DNA from: Liolophura sinensis
Lineage: Eukaryota; Mollusca; Polyplacophora; Chitonida; Chitonidae
Reading direction: 5' to 3'
NCBI RefSeq assembly: GCF_032854445.1
Contig: NC_088302.1
Location: forward strand, 49,134,046 to 49,198,045
DNA: 64,000 nt
Within the stretch, counting starts at the first letter, position 1; each line of letters opens with the position of its first letter. Made by a program: the position numbers and the translations under genes. Of this stretch, positions 1 through 13,335 are shown in pieces. The notes under the pieces were generated by a model, which made no database searches, was not told the DNA's origin, and saw only the letters and a program-made list of their open reading frames with translations.

Positions 1-793
1 TTAAAATTTAATTTTGGCTTACGGCTATTCTGTTCCAGTAGAAGAGAATCAGAATGATTATGAGGTGTAAGCAGCAAACAAGATAACGAAACAAAAGCCA
101 TGAATCAGACAAGTTAGTTTTAAACTGAATCAAATGTGCCCAAAACAAAATACTTTTTTCCCCTTCCACAAAGTAGAGGGTAAAAAAAAACAAAACAGTG
201 AATCATTCCAAGTGAAATGTGGTCATTAGAGAATGGCTGCTGTACTAATATAATGCTAACAGAGCGTACATGTAGCTCAGGCTATTTAATGATGTGTGAA
301 AACAAGTCATGAGGGCACAGTTGTTTCAATACCTAAGGGTCACTGCAGGTCATGAAAAAGTAGTCTTATCAATAAAACGAAAAAGTTAAATTTTGGGTAT
401 TATGCAGATAAAATCACTTATAGTATAACATATAACAGATGATCTGCTTTTTGTTACACTGTCCATCCGTATATTCCAACAATCTACCTAGGAATGTGCT
501 AAATGTGCCACCTATTCAAATTACCGTAGTCATACGTCAAACTCATTAGTCAATTCCACAAAATATTACATCGAACATGTATTTTAACATCTGACTTTAC
601 TCCGACCAAATAAAATTTCACCATCTGCGGTCTGTTTTTGGTGACTACTTCACACACCACTAGATTTTAATGTATGTGGCCAGCTCTGATGAGACATGGT
701 GAACTCACAGAACAGTACATCTATTTGTATCTTTCCATTGCGGATATTTCTAAGTTAATATGAAACAGCCACGTACAGCTGACAATACCGTAC

Positions 794-3700
794 CTGACTT
801 TAGAAGCCCCCCTCGCTGAGTGCCTCTGTACCTCGCCGTGATCATCAGACCCAGACTCATCCGACGACCTGGCACCACGACGCCGACCTCCCCTCTTGGC
901 TTTTCCATTGTCCCTGCGTTTTGTTCTTGTTACCCTCCTGATAGGCCTGTCCAAAGAATTTCACCGTAAGACCATTTAATACTAAAAACTGTTAAGCACA
1001 ATTAAAAAAGGAAACTACATCCGTTGGAATCATGGAGAAAAAATTAAATGATTTAGTGGTAACAGAAATGCACAGCCAGGTATGTTTTAATTTTTGAAGA
1101 AATTCAGTGTTTTCCCTTTCCATCTTTAATCACAAAACCTGGTACCAGAAAATAGATACAGGGGTGAGCCTGGCAAGGTAGCTAAGTTTTAATGATAGGA
1201 CCATACGATCATGATATAATGTCACCTAATGAGATTCAAACTTACAACATAGCTAACAAATGATGTGCATGTAATCTGATTTGCCCCTCATGACCTACAA
1301 AATTCCTTTGAAATTGGCTGACTTGTATACACAGTTTTAAAGTGGTAATCCTTTGAAGTGTAGACCTGTATACAATGCTCACTACCTTAGCCACTCAGAC
1401 AGTGAAGAAATATTTGGAGGTATGTTTGAGGAGATAGTGACAAAATGAACACTTGATGCATTACATACTTGGCAGATGAACGCTTTGCGGGCATGTAGTC
1501 CTCATTGTCACTGTCACTATCATCAGAGTTGTCTTTATCTCCATCACTCTCCCGCCATTCATCAGACCTGAAACAACCCACCTTGTTACGCAATGGTACG
1601 CTACAGGGGAGACAACTCTGTCAATGCATAGCAGAAGGAGTTATCTCCCCTTTTAATAGACTAGAATTCTGAGCAGGCAGATTTGCTGACTGCTGGCCCA
1701 TACCAATGTTAATAATACTGCCCACTTTGATAAAAAAATCAGATTAGGCATTGACTAAAAAATAGACATCCTTGAGTTAAAGATATGTGGTAAAAAATTA
1801 ATGAGCGGGCCTTGTAGACAGTGTATTTAAGAACTGTTCACATGTCAGTCAACCACAACCTGTGTCCCAAGATTCACCAAAAGGGAAAAAAAAAAAGCGT
1901 AACCTACTGCAGGTTTAAATCATCAGTTTACAGGTCACATGATACTTACATGGACCGCCGGCCTCGCCTCTTTCCTCTTCTCCCATCTTCCTCGCTATCC
2001 GAGCCCTGAATAAAAGAGTTACAATGAAGTTTAAAAGCCACAATTTTATCACAGCATGAAGAACTGCTGTTTTTCTGATGTGAAAAACAATCGTTAAAAG
2101 ACTGATACTGGTTGTTCTGGCGATTTATATTGAAACGATGTCTTTCCTAGAGCATAAGGGTTTCCATACAATATGTAGCATGCTGTCTCACTGAAGAGAA
2201 ACACCCAATCATCCAATACTGAGAAGATAATCAGTTTGTGTGCTTTCACTTGAACTCTTGGGTTCCAAAAAAGCAGGTCAAGTACGATCGTCAAAGTAAT
2301 TTTATTAACTTTCACAGGAGTGCAACCACAGTTTCTTACAGTGAGAAAACAGAAGATTGACCAATCTTCTTCTCAAAATACCCTTCCTTTATTTTCTGAT
2401 GAGTGATAAGAAATTCTTAGGTAGAGACAATCCTCACAGCCACATGCAGAGGTCCACATAAATGTGTTTAACTGTTCACTTACATGGCCAGCATTGTAGC
2501 GTGTTGGTTCTTTCCTGGATCGTCCAGACCGTCTCAATCCATACAAATCTGGCATATCTTCCCAGGCCTGCTGAGAACAGAAGATGCAAAATAGGACAAT
2601 TGTCTCAGCAAAACAAATGTATGCAGAGGATAATTTGGATATAATTTCAAAATGGGAGAAACATACTCGTGGTTGTACTAATAAAAACAAAATGTCCTTC
2701 ATAATAAATGGATTGCAGCTTCAAACTTGCTGTTGTTAATAGATGTCACCACTTGTTCAATTACCAATGAATTTGGTTGACAGCAGCAGATTGAGTTTTA
2801 CACGTTTACAAACACCACAAGACTTCAAATGTGAATTTACTCTGCGTTTACCTGAGCCATCAGTCTACAAGAAACTGTTGCTGTTTTCTTATTATAACTA
2901 CACATATAAAAATTTGCTTCAACGTTCAGCTAAATTAACATTTTGTGAAAAATAGAGGACTGAACAAAAAAAACACAGCTTTTCACAAATTCTTTACTCT
3001 CCATTTGTTTTGTTAATAGAAGAATTAAAGCTTCAGCTGCTAGGATACCTCCTTCATCCAGAGGAACTTTAGACTTGATTTAAAATTCAAGATGGCTGTT
3101 TTAACTTGCAACATGAGTTTTAACTTGCAACATGTATAACTAAGAACTGCTGATCCTTCTGCACAATATCAATGGTGTGATCTGATATACTGAACATATT
3201 CATACTGTAAGAATGCGTTCTGTTGTAAATGTACATGATCACAATGTTTTGGAAATATGTGTCCTAAATGCAACTGAAGTATACGACCTGACTCAAGCTG
3301 AGGTACGTTGTAGGTAGGCGTTGTGATTAAATATGCATCCTGGCCTATACTGATGTACATGTCAACTCATAATATGCATAAAGGTGTTCTCACTCCAAGT
3401 TCGTGTTCTAACTGTTACCGCAGTACGCCTCCTAAGTCAAACTGAAGTACAGGTTGGTGTTCTGACTGTCATTTATTTATTTGAAAGGTATGTTATGCCA
3501 TACTCAAGAATATTTCACTTATACAACGGCTGCCAGCTAGGTGGGAGGAAATTGGGCAAAGACCAGGGAAACCCACAACCATTTGCAGGGTTCTGACACA
3601 CTTTCCCACATAGGAAGCCAGCATAAGCTGGACTTGAACTCACATCGACCACATTGGTGGGAGGCTCCTGGGCCATTTCCTGACTGTCATACCAGAGTAC

Positions 3701-4770
3701 ATACAAGTGTGTGTTGTCACTGACCTCTCTGTCCTTGGTTTTCCCCTGCGTGCAGCCTTGGCAGGGGAGTCTGACTGCTCCCTGGAGGAGCTGTTCTGAT
3801 CCTCACCTCCCTCATCCTCATCATCTTCCTCGGAGGTGTCCTCTAGCCGGTCAGCGCGGGACTGTACCCCCAGGTTCGTGTCTCTCTCCTCATCCACGGC
3901 CTCCCCATTCTCCTCCTCAGACTGACCTCCTGACCCACCAGAGTCAGAGTCTGAGCCACTACTGGAGCCAGAGCTGCTACCTGACTTACTGGAACCTGAA
4001 GCAGAGTCAGACTCTGACTCTGAGCTGGAACCACTGCAGACAAAACAGGCACAAATGGCATAACCACGTCACTACCTGCCAGGGTTTCATTACAAGCCAA
4101 AAACTGAGCAAGTAGCGGTCTAGTTTGATGAATTTTCCTCTTTTACTTCAATTACTTCAGTCATGTTACTAGATACTTTTCCAGGGCAGCTGCATGCCGG
4201 TATTCAATCAGATAATGAAAGCCCTTCCCTGCTCTGTGTCATTAGCAAAACATGTGCCCAACACTTCTGACAACACCCCTATTGAGAAAGAGGTAATACC
4301 CAAGTCATATAATATTGGACCAAGGTAGCTTAACCATAAAACACCGACAATGTCCTGCCACTTTTGCCATGGGAGTGCTTTTCAAAATGTCAGACACCAA
4401 CCTTCAGGCTTGGGGTTACAACACGGGAGCACTTTATACAACACAAGATTCCATCATGTATGCATCAGTTGTATATTCAGAGCTATGCCAGGTTACAGGC
4501 ATATATAAGCCTATTTTCAGCCAGAAACAAGACATCACCTCCCACTTAGAACAGCTTAATTATACATCAATGGTTCTTAAGGGCTTTCTAAGGTCAGTTA
4601 AAATCAGAAAACATGAGTTATGGGGTGTAATATATTCCAAGTGTCTCAAGACGCAGACAGACGTAAACTCACCTGGAGTCTGCAGAGCCAGAATCAGAAT
4701 TCTTGTTTGGGCTCACATCTTTTCCATTTCCATCTTCCTCGCTCTTCTGCTGTCCCGTACCCTTCTTCAT
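794..4770 (-). CDS. CHD1: CHD1/CHD2-type chromodomain helicase, N-terminal part (continues beyond window start)
   Basis: ATP-dependent nucleosome remodeller of the CHD1/2 subfamily, acting in the nucleus on transcribed chromatin (family knowledge). Coding exons read on the minus strand: 4673-4770, 3725-4033, 2852-2864 (microexon), 2484-2567, 1950-2005, 1469-1567, 794-946. Each has AG/GT borders and all phases join, giving 270 codons so far. The product starts MKKGTGQQ, continues with a long Ser/Asp/Glu-rich tract typical of CHD1, then WEDMPDLYGLRRSGRSRKEP, which parallels the CHD2 segment [20 protein letters not shown]. Basic and acidic patches follow, ending RGASKV plus two nucleotides that would open the conserved SYKED stretch. 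The chromodomains and helicase lie before position 1, so nothing can be said about them. I chose the ATG at 4770; the frame stays open upstream to the acceptor at 4868, so a slightly earlier start is possible. Invertebrates usually have one gene ancestral to CHD1 and CHD2. Confidence 0.85.
2852..2864 (-). other. 13-nt microexon of the CHD1 gene
   Basis: Exons 3725-4033 and 2484-2567 cannot be joined directly in frame. Between them sits a 13-nt segment, read ACTGATGGCTCAG, preceded by a pyrimidine-rich 'tttcttgtag' and followed by 'gtaaac'. Including it restores the frame and adds (R)LMAQ just before AWEDMPDLYG, close to the position of IADVKKM before WEEYPDVYG in human CHD2. That is inference from phase and splice consensus. 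Confidence 0.6.
3472..3685 (-). mobile_element. SINE family 1 copy (tRNA-derived), diverged
   Basis: Reverse-oriented copy of the window's commonest SINE, ending in the (TTTA)n tail on the plus strand. It lacks most of the tRNA-like head and is visibly mutated. It lies in a CHD1 intron about 40 bases inside the donor of the 3725-4033 exon. Confidence 0.8.
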
Positions 4771-4868
4771 ATGTGCGTCCGTGCAAGTAACATAGTCCCA
4801 GATGTTGCCTAAAGTTGTATTTTCATTTACATCCACATCTGCTATTTCAGTTTTGAGTGTCCAGATGT
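4771..4868 (-). other. 5'UTR part of CHD1 exon 2
   Basis: The first coding exon runs upstream of the ATG to an acceptor 'tttgttttacag' at 4869-4880, so these 98 bases are untranslated leader in the chosen model. They also stay open in the coding frame, which leaves an N-terminal extension possible. Confidence 0.55.
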
Positions 4869-7800
4869 CTGTAAAACAAAGAAACAAAACAATTAAAAAT
4901 TATGATTACTTCATTGTTATTACAACAGTTCCAATATCAATGCTTAGGAGATTGCAATTCATGAGATAATGTACCCACGATTTTAACACACAACTAGGAT
5001 ACTAGTATTGGAGCATCTTTCATTTTTGTGAAGACTGCTATAAAATTTCATCACAAACATGATAGCCAATTATTCTTATTTCCAAGCCAGATGTCATCCT
5101 GTAAACTGTGACATACATTTTAGAACCATCTAACTACACACACATTTTTTTTTCAAATTCACATATAGTTCGTCGCTTTGGGGAGAGGTTCACGAGCTCA
5201 TCATAGGCTACCTCGCGCTATAACGATCATGTAGGCCTACAGTCTATCTCACATGTCATGACATTGACACTGAACTAAGTTTTAATCGATACAAATGTGT
5301 TTAGTCAAATGCTTTCTTTCTGTTAGTTTACTATGAAACACATTAGATTTTTGTTACCTAACCATTCAACTAGTGTTCCACGGTGCACCAAATTTTCATG
5401 TACAAAGCATCTTGGCACCATTCTAAAAACATCAAACAACACATGGGTCACACACAAACAGTAGGTAATAAAGGAAATTGATGTCATGCTACTTACCATA
5501 TATTTCATGTAAATCATTGTTTGTATTTTAGTTTTTAGTTTCTGTTCATATCGAAATCTAAGCCTTCTCACATGAAAGTATACAACAGATTTTGTTCCAT
5601 TATATCCCACTGCAACATATCGAGGCATCGTAGAGTGAGGATACACTGTATTTTTATAAATATTCCTGTAAGGTGTTAAGATGAGTGAAACCAAAAGCTT
5701 GTAGTAATTTTCTCCATACTTGGTATCTGATCTCAAGCGCATTTGCTGAAAGTGTTGACAAAAAAGTGCATTAACATCAACAGTGTGCAACAAACATACC
5801 ACAATAAATAAACTTAAATATTCAATACAATATAAATATTCTCTGCCAACACAAAGATTTCATTATAATAAGTTTACAAAAAAAACAAAAAAAAACAAAA
5901 AAACACACACATGCACAATCAGCAACAATTTTTGTTAAATACAGATATCATACAATGATATACAAATCAAGCAACAATGGGATGAGTTTTTGGAAAGCTC
6001 AAACAAGGTAATCATGAAACTCACTAACGGTAATTTCAATCAAAAATTAAGTCCAAAAGATGTCTTCAAAGATAAATTCTTTATAAGAATCCTGATTAAT
6101 AAATAGATCTTGCACTTTATAAATCTTAATGACAGCGCTATGAATGGTAATGATGCAATCCTTTATTATAAGGAAGTAAAGTCAATGATATAATACAAAA
6201 TGATAAAAGTATGTCAAATAGAAAGAAATGAGTACATAGATCACACCAAAGTTACTGAATACTGATCTCCAGTATCTATACATGGATATTATAAATATGG
6301 AAACTGTAAACAGACATGTCAGCTTACAGAAATTTATGAAATACTGCTATACCACATACTTTGCTTGTCTGTCAAGAAGTAGTGTAAGCATACAAATGGT
6401 TATCAATACACATGTAACTAACAAAGTATTGTAACATTTTAACTTATCAAATATGTAAGCATCTCTTAATCAAACTCCTGATATTCAAAATAGCCTTTTT
6501 TCATAACCAATCCAGTGGACCCATCTTAGTACTAAATGTACAAGACCAATATCACTGAGAACACTTAAGTTTAAAGACATACACCTATTGTAAGTTTAAG
6601 TAGTACAGCATAATGGTTTATGTCCATCCAACAATACAGAAAGACTATGAAAACCTTTATTTTGTTTGGTATTGTATACTTCTGTTGTAAGAAAATAAGT
6701 TTCAAGGCATGTATGTTTAAATAATATCTTGGCAAAGAGTGAAAAAAAAAAAAAAAAGCTTCAAGTCACAGACTGAATTTTAAAAAAGGAAACATTTAAA
6801 TAATTTGTGCATCTTACTTTTAAAGAACACATTCCTAGAGCCAAAAGTTTTGTCCAGCTGCATAATATCGGGTAAATTGCATCATGGAATTCCATACAAC
6901 TGAGAAGAACAGCCTACAATTACCTTTTATAATGATCATTTCTGAAAATGGGTCCCGTTCAAATTTTCAAAAATCATACATTTTTGAAGACCTTAAGATC
7001 TTAGCTAATGCATGCAATGGCATTTAACCTGGTTCACAATCAATGATTTTGACATCTAACCACTAGGACTACATAACTGATACCTTTGCATTTCAAAATT
7101 TCAAAGGTGGGAGGCTTTCTTACAGTCGACAAAAATCAAAGTTTCAGCTTCAATAATTCTTTACAGAAAGAAATATGCTGGAAATGTAATGTAACTGATA
7201 CAAATGTAAGATCATCTAGAAAAAGAATTCAATTGCTCATTTTAAACGATTTTCACCCCACAGTCATTTCTCTGGGTGACCAAAAAGTGTTCCAAGCACA
7301 GTATCTTTCTCACCCAACATATAAACAAAGGTGAGCATCCCTGAAATCTATGCTCCTCTAAAAAGAACAATTTCCTTTCAAACACCTGAAATCATACAAT
7401 ACGTGTCAGGAATAACTGGTCATCAGTTAGTGTTCATATGTCTTTTGAGACTGTGATCAGTAGATGTAAATTGCACAAGTTCCTCGAGTCTCGAACTATG
7501 GAAATACCAGAGAAAAGGATACCGAATTTGACACTTGCCTCTGCCATGGTTATTCACAAGCATGATATGAACCTTATTTTACCACATGAAACACAAACAC
7601 CATCATTGTCTAGACAACATGTACAGGATATTGCTCAAACTGCAAGACAGATCTCAATCAGGTAAACAAAGACAAAAGTTAGATTATAGCATATTCTTAC
7701 CAAATACAGATGCCGCAGAAACTAGATAATACTTAAACAATCCAGACTATACTGAAGATGTTGTCTGTGCATATAACATCTTCACTACATTTCCATATAC

Positions 7801-9092
7801 AAGACCAAATATTCTTTCACACATTTAAAGCGTACATCTGTCTGAGATTTAAATTGTGATAAACTGAAGATGAATTTGGACCAGTAAAAGTAGGAGAGCT
7901 AAAGAAAAGTCCCCCAAATGTTCCTTTAACACATGTATAGATGATTACACTACATTTAACATGTGCAAATTCACTAAGTCGCACAACAAACATCAAACCA
8001 TTTGATAATATGCACTATTTTTCTAAAGGTAATCAAAAACATGGAAATAAACATCAAAATTTCTCCTGGAAGGCTTTTCATTTGCACCAATGAAAAGTGT
8101 TATGAAATATGTGTAAGACAGACAGAAAATGAGGCATTTTTACACTGAAATTCTTTGAAGAGATGGGGCATATTCTCAGGGTTTGTGAAATATATCACCA
8201 CTTCCCAGGAATTCATGTCAATTTTGTGAAAATGGGCCCTCTTCAGAAAGTGGAAAATTCAAGGTCATTTGAAAGTCATATGGTTAAGGAGAATATTCAG
8301 AAAAAATTAGCTTGAAACAATTTCAATGAAATGGTAAAATTGACAGATTTCTGTCAAAACTAACACTTGTTGAAGTAAAATCACACAAATTTCAACATGC
8401 TAGTCCAATATTCAAACAATTAGAGACAAAATCCAATGTACCACTGCATGCCACACAAACGGAGAGTGGAAATGAACACAAACACGAACTCATAAATCTG
8501 CAAAACGCAAACAAATGGTCAGTTAATTAGTATTTTCTTTCGGAATAAACACCAGATCTCCAAAGAACGCTAAGTTTAGAGAGCAGTGGTATCTCCATAA
8601 AATTTCACTAAATACTAGTCACTGAGACAAAAATACTGGCTTTTAGTGTGAAAAACTTAAGAACAATGCTGAAAACATTGTTCTCATTAAATTTTACCAC
8701 GCTGCAATAAAAACAACAATCAAAATACAAGTTATCCAGAGTACCATATTTTCCAAAATTTCGCCTCGGTAACAATCACCCTGCCACAGGGTGGGTCAGT
8801 CTGAAACAGATTTTTACACACATTTTGATGTCTTTAACAGCACAATCGTTCCAAATGTCACCCTCAGATGCCACTGCGGTCGGAAACAACAAAGATAAAT
8901 CATAATAAACAGACGTAACACCTATACATGTCGAAGAAAAATTTACAAACGTGGGATAATTCCCCATGTCTTACTATGGCCGGGGAATGTAGACAACGCT
9001 GTTGGTAAAACGAGGAAATGTCTATTTGCTTGACATTTCCATCACAAAAATACTGTCACAGACGTTAATAAGAGCATACTACATCTACTTAC
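4869..9092. other. CHD1 intron 1, no recognised gene
   Basis: AT-rich intron of about 4.2 kb. Apart from the candidate exon at 5497-5745 I see no coding exon, no full SINE and no array. Short A-rich runs occur at 5878-5905 and 6742-6757. Small open frames here lack family resemblance. Confidence 0.6.
5497..5745 (-). other. Candidate unassigned exon in CHD1 intron 1
   Basis: On the minus strand a 249-nt block is open in one frame (83 codons), bounded by a good acceptor ('caacactttcag') and a consensus donor (gtaagt). It reads QMRLRSDTKYGENYYKLL and onward, rich in Lys, Arg and Tyr; I recognise no family. Joined to the CHD1 exon at 4868 it would soon reach a stop in its own frame, so it could be an alternative leader exon, part of a nested transcript, or chance. 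Its length is a multiple of three. Confidence 0.3.
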
Positions 9093-9200
9093 CACGTTAC
9101 AGATGTCTGTATGCTTACAACAACAACACTTCTGATGATCTAAGTTTCACCCAGATTTCAAGACGATCACAATAAAAATGGCCGCCATTTTCTTCTTCTT
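9093..9200 (-). other. Probable non-coding first exon of CHD1
   Basis: Minus-strand sequence ending at 9093 carries a consensus donor (gtaagt at 9092-9087) and lies just inside a promoter-like segment. The 5' limit is a guess; the transcription start is probably near 9150-9230. No start codon in frame with the CHD1 product is needed here. Confidence 0.45.
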
Positions 9201-9230
9201 TCATCCTGGACTTTGCGGTGCATTGTGGGA
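9175..9230 (-). promoter_or_regulatory. CHD1 promoter with palindromic YY1-like site and ZNF143-like site
   Basis: The palindrome aaaatggccgccatttt (9175-9191) contains the YY1 consensus AANATGGCGGC, a motif often found just downstream of start sites of housekeeping genes. About 30 bases further out, 'gcattgtggga' resembles one half of the ZNF143/STAF element. The motif matches are seen directly; promoter function is inferred from position upstream of the first exon. Confidence 0.5.
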
Positions 9231-9682
9231 TAGCTGTGCATGAGTGACCTGACATTCTGTTTCCAGGTCGATAGCTTAGTTTAGCCCGTCTAAGTTATGC
9301 AGCACACGTGGGCATGAAACAGGTCTTTTTGTAAACGACAGAAATGATGTTATTCAATATATGACCCAGAAATCAAAAACATCTTCATCGTTGTGTAATA
9401 TTCGACAAATGATGCATCGCGGAGCACGTCACAAAGCCTGCAAATTTATACAGACCTATACAAGTGGGCTTATGAGAAATAGGCCTAGCCTACATAATGA
9501 TGTAATCTGGTAGGCCTACATGTACATGTAGGTCTATAGGCCCAATGAACAGGCCTACGTACATAACCTCTTTATAATACCCTAGCCGTCACGCATGCTA
9601 TGGCTTGGATATTTGAATTTGAATAGTCGCGGAACTAAATGTCGGCTTTTAACAACCTGCTGAAAAATATATACAGTCTGGA

Positions 9683-9806
9683 CCGGTTGCATGAAGCTTA
9701 CTTAGTGTTAAGTTGCCCTTAGCTAAGTGCACTTTGTATCTCTACAACATACATTGCTATGATAGTTAAGGGCTTACTTAGCCAACTGAGCTTCATGAAA
9801 CCGCCC
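9683..9806. mobile_element. Short MITE-like element with terminal inverted repeats
   Basis: The left end 'ccggttgcatgaagct' pairs with the right end, whose reverse complement is 'ggcggtttcatgaagct'. Inner parts (cttacttag / ctaagtaag, gcccttagct / agttaagggc) continue the inverted repeat imperfectly. About 124 bp with no coding capacity, consistent with a non-autonomous DNA transposon. Confidence 0.55.
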
Positions 9807-10473
9807 CCAGTTATATATATTCCACGTCGTTAACATGCCTAAATAGGTACATATGTGATATATGGTACCTGTGCTAAATAAAATTTATGTTATAGGAGGA
9901 TGGTCTTGAAGAATGTTGCAAATTGAGAAAACTTGTTTAAATATGTGTATCACTTTTTAAACTTTTCAGATTGGAGAGAGAGCACTGGATAAATTAATAA
10001 TACATGTATATGACAAATTTAAGCAGGGGAAAGACTAGACGGATTTTTTTTCGCTCGAATAGGCGTATTTGTGCATTGTTGGCTCATGCTGGTATCCTCT
10101 AAGACCTTAACCTGCGGATCGTCGTGAGATTCCCCCAGGCTCGGTTTCGGTTTCCTCTCACCATAATGCAGATCCCTGTCGTAGAATTAAAATATTCTAG
10201 AGCACGGTGTAAAAAAAATATATACATGTATAAATGACGGGTCGGGGTAAAGGTTGGATGTTGAGGTTAATTGTAAGTGTTGAATGCCTTCAATTAATAA
10301 ATTAATTAAAGAAAATAAATGTGTCCACGGAAGATTATTATTTAGAAACTGATATATAGAAACATGTAGGCCTATGTTTGCCATCATTGATATCTATATG
10401 TGATATCATCCATTACTTTCACAATCAGTTTCTAAATAAATTTGTTAAATCCCTGTTATATTAGTCCCAGGTG

Positions 10474-10696
10474 AAATTTAACAAAACAGCTGTTGCCTGA
10501 GTGATACTGGCATGTATTCTGTTATTATAATATAGTAACAGGATAATATCCTGTTAGTCTAATAGAATACTTATATGCTGCATTTATAGCATATTTGTGT
10601 TGCACTTAACAGAATAATCTGCAGCAATAACAATGCATTCTAGCACCACTTAAACAAGAGACTTTCTGTTAAATTTAACAGGTTATATTCTTGAGA
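10474..10696. mobile_element. MITE copy A (same family as 23790-24054, opposite orientation)
   Basis: Ends carry inverted repeats around 'aacagctgttgcctgag' and its partner near 'aagagactttctgtt'. The interior matches the reverse complement of the element at 23790-24054, for example 'ctattagactaac' and 'attctgttaagt'. Non-coding; probably a non-autonomous DNA transposon. Confidence 0.65.
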
Positions 10697-10833
10697 GTAT
10701 ACGACGTACGTATTCATCAATGCCAGAATAAATGTGGCATAAATTAAATTTTATGTCATTTAACTGCCTTACACCATTGCAGATTTCGGTCACACATAAA
10801 ACTATAATCTCCTTTCTTTATGTGAATACCTTG

Positions 10834-10961
<128 letters not shown>

Positions 10962-12240
10962 TACCTTGTTAAGCCCCTATCAAAGAATTATTTGCATTAA
11001 TAAAAAGCTGACAGCATATTTATGAATATGTTTTTTTAAGCAGGGAAAATGCTCCCCATTCCCATTAACTTCGTACATTCTCCTTGGTATACCGGTACAC
11101 ATGATCTTGCCACAATATCGCAAACGAAGCTGGTCGATGACCATACATATGTTATAAGATTTAGTGTGTTCTTAGCCGAAACATTATTTTAAACCTAATG
11201 ATGTTCTTTGGTCTTAAAGCGAAAAAAATTATAGTGCGTGCCGAATCACTAGCTAACAAAGACACGATGCAAGCATGACACCCACATGTAGACACGGCGG
11301 CATTGAACCGACCATCAATTGCCTACGCCAATGAACTAACCATCGGCGCAGCTCATTGAGGTCATGTTAGAATAAAAATATGCCTTGAAGTGTTTACTGT
11401 TCAGACAAATTGCTCGTTCCATCACATTCCGCTATGTTAGTATGACTATAGTAGTTATACAGTAGTTATTTTAATCCATGATCAAACTTTTAGTCTTGCT
11501 TATGTATGCAGTCTTCGTTGAGAAGCCAATTAACATTACAATACAGGTTGAAAAGTTTCAGTTGGCCGCTGCTCTTGACTCAAGTTGCCAACACGTTAGG
11601 TTTCTTTAAGGGATGGTTCATTATGAACCAATATCACGTTTGTATATGTAATAAAACATTTCCTAAATATGAAATTTAGGAGTTCATACTCTAGGAGAAG
11701 TAAAACATCATGTGTTCAGTCATTTGACACCGGCCGAAACAGGGGAGACAACTTCGCAAGACAAAAATCCGTGTTACATGCATGTTGGCTTATTTATTTA
11801 TTAATATCTGGTTGATGTAAAATACTTTATCTATCGTAGGAGAGCTGAAAACCCTAGCGTTTGAGTAGATTAATTTTTTTGGACAGTTGAAAGGAATTTT
11901 TAAAATATTACCGAAATGTTTGAAACGAAGCTCATGGGATACTCTGCTTAGGCCTATATCAACAATGCAACTTTTGCCACTTACTTAACCATATATCAGC
12001 TAATCACGCTATCCTTGCAAATTGAAACGTGTTGCAAAATACTTTACAAATTGCTGTCATGCATGAAGTCCACATTATACACAACAGTGGCGTGACAACC
12101 TCCTCCGATGTCTCTTGGTCTATAACGTATATTTGTGTTCCTAAACTACGTCCCACCACTTCAAAGCGCACCACGTGGATGTACTGGTATACTCTCTATA
12201 CTCTTGTAATTGCACTTTAACACGATGTGCCCCAAGGCAG

Positions 12241-12559
12241 GTCGCTTCTGTGGCCTATTGGTTTGAACGTCCTTGAAGTCGGGAGACCCCGTGATCAATC
12301 CTGGGTCGGGTCATACCAAAGACTTTTAAAATGGTACCCGTTGCTACCTCGCAAGGGGTTAGACTAAGGAAACAGGACTGGTGGGCCTGGTGTCAGTATA
12401 ATGCGACAGGGTGGGTTGTCATGATACTGATACTTCAGTGGTGGCAGGATTTTGGCGGCATGGACTCGCCCTGCCACAAGAAGACACATTATATGCACGC
12501 ACCTAATGATTCTTCGTTGTCATATGACTGAAAAATTGTGAAGCACGACGTTAAACCCA
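12241..12559 (+). mobile_element. SINE family 3 copy
   Basis: About 320 bp. A tRNA-like head ('gaagtcgggagacccc', 'gatcaatcctgggtcgggtc') is followed by a middle part shared with the copies at 51375 and 58490 and a 3' tail 'catatgactgaaaaattgt' that is nearly the tail of SINE family 2. Confidence 0.75.
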
Positions 12560-13335
12560 CATACAATTCATTCGACGAGTCGAGTATAGACAATGCCATT
12601 GTGTGCGTGCGAATGCCGGCAAACAGAATTCTAGGTATGGGAGCTGCAACTACTGCAAATCTGCCCTTGAACAGTAATGTATCTAGCCTATACTTATTGA
12701 TGGGAGTTTATTATATTGTTTATAATGAAGCATTGTTTGACATTTCTTGAAATTGTGCGTAAATTTGAAAGCAAACTGCATATGAATGACTAGAGACGTG
12801 CATGTACAGCCTCAAATGTAAGTATTGATACATGTGCTATAACTTGCTTATGATTTCTATATTATTTTGTTCTTGTCACACCGGCAAATCTCATCGTAGA
12901 TGGCATTTCAATGCAAATACTGTCAAAATTGATGTTTTGCTGGTTCATCTGTCGCACAATAAGCCTACATGTATAGCCGCTTGAACCGGCAGGTCTACTT
13001 TGTACACAAAAGGTCAAGAAGACATCTATATTGGCTTTATTGACACGATTTATTCAGTTATGCAACTCTTTATATTATACTGTATGGCTCTGTTGTTCTG
13101 AGATATGTACAATCCACGCCTGGATATATACATAAAAGTAATCGCCAACGCCCAGCACTTTCTGTTCAAGTGAGAGTTTATATGGGTCATGCATACAGAG
13201 TCGCTGTTCATATCACTTGTGGCTACTACAACAGGCGTGCGGCAGCGCGTGTAAGTCTTAGTGTATAGGCCATACAGTGAGTGTCTGACCCTCAATCGTC
13301 TGTTCTAACGGACACAGGTACATAACTAGCTGACC

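Noticed and set aside
3711-4115. 134-codon plus-strand open frame rich in Ser and Pro
   Set aside because: Exact antisense shadow of the Ser/Asp/Glu-rich CHD1 exon 3725-4033.
4315-4812. 165-codon plus-strand open frame
   Set aside because: Antisense to the CHD1 coding exon at 4673-4770 and its intron; no family resemblance.
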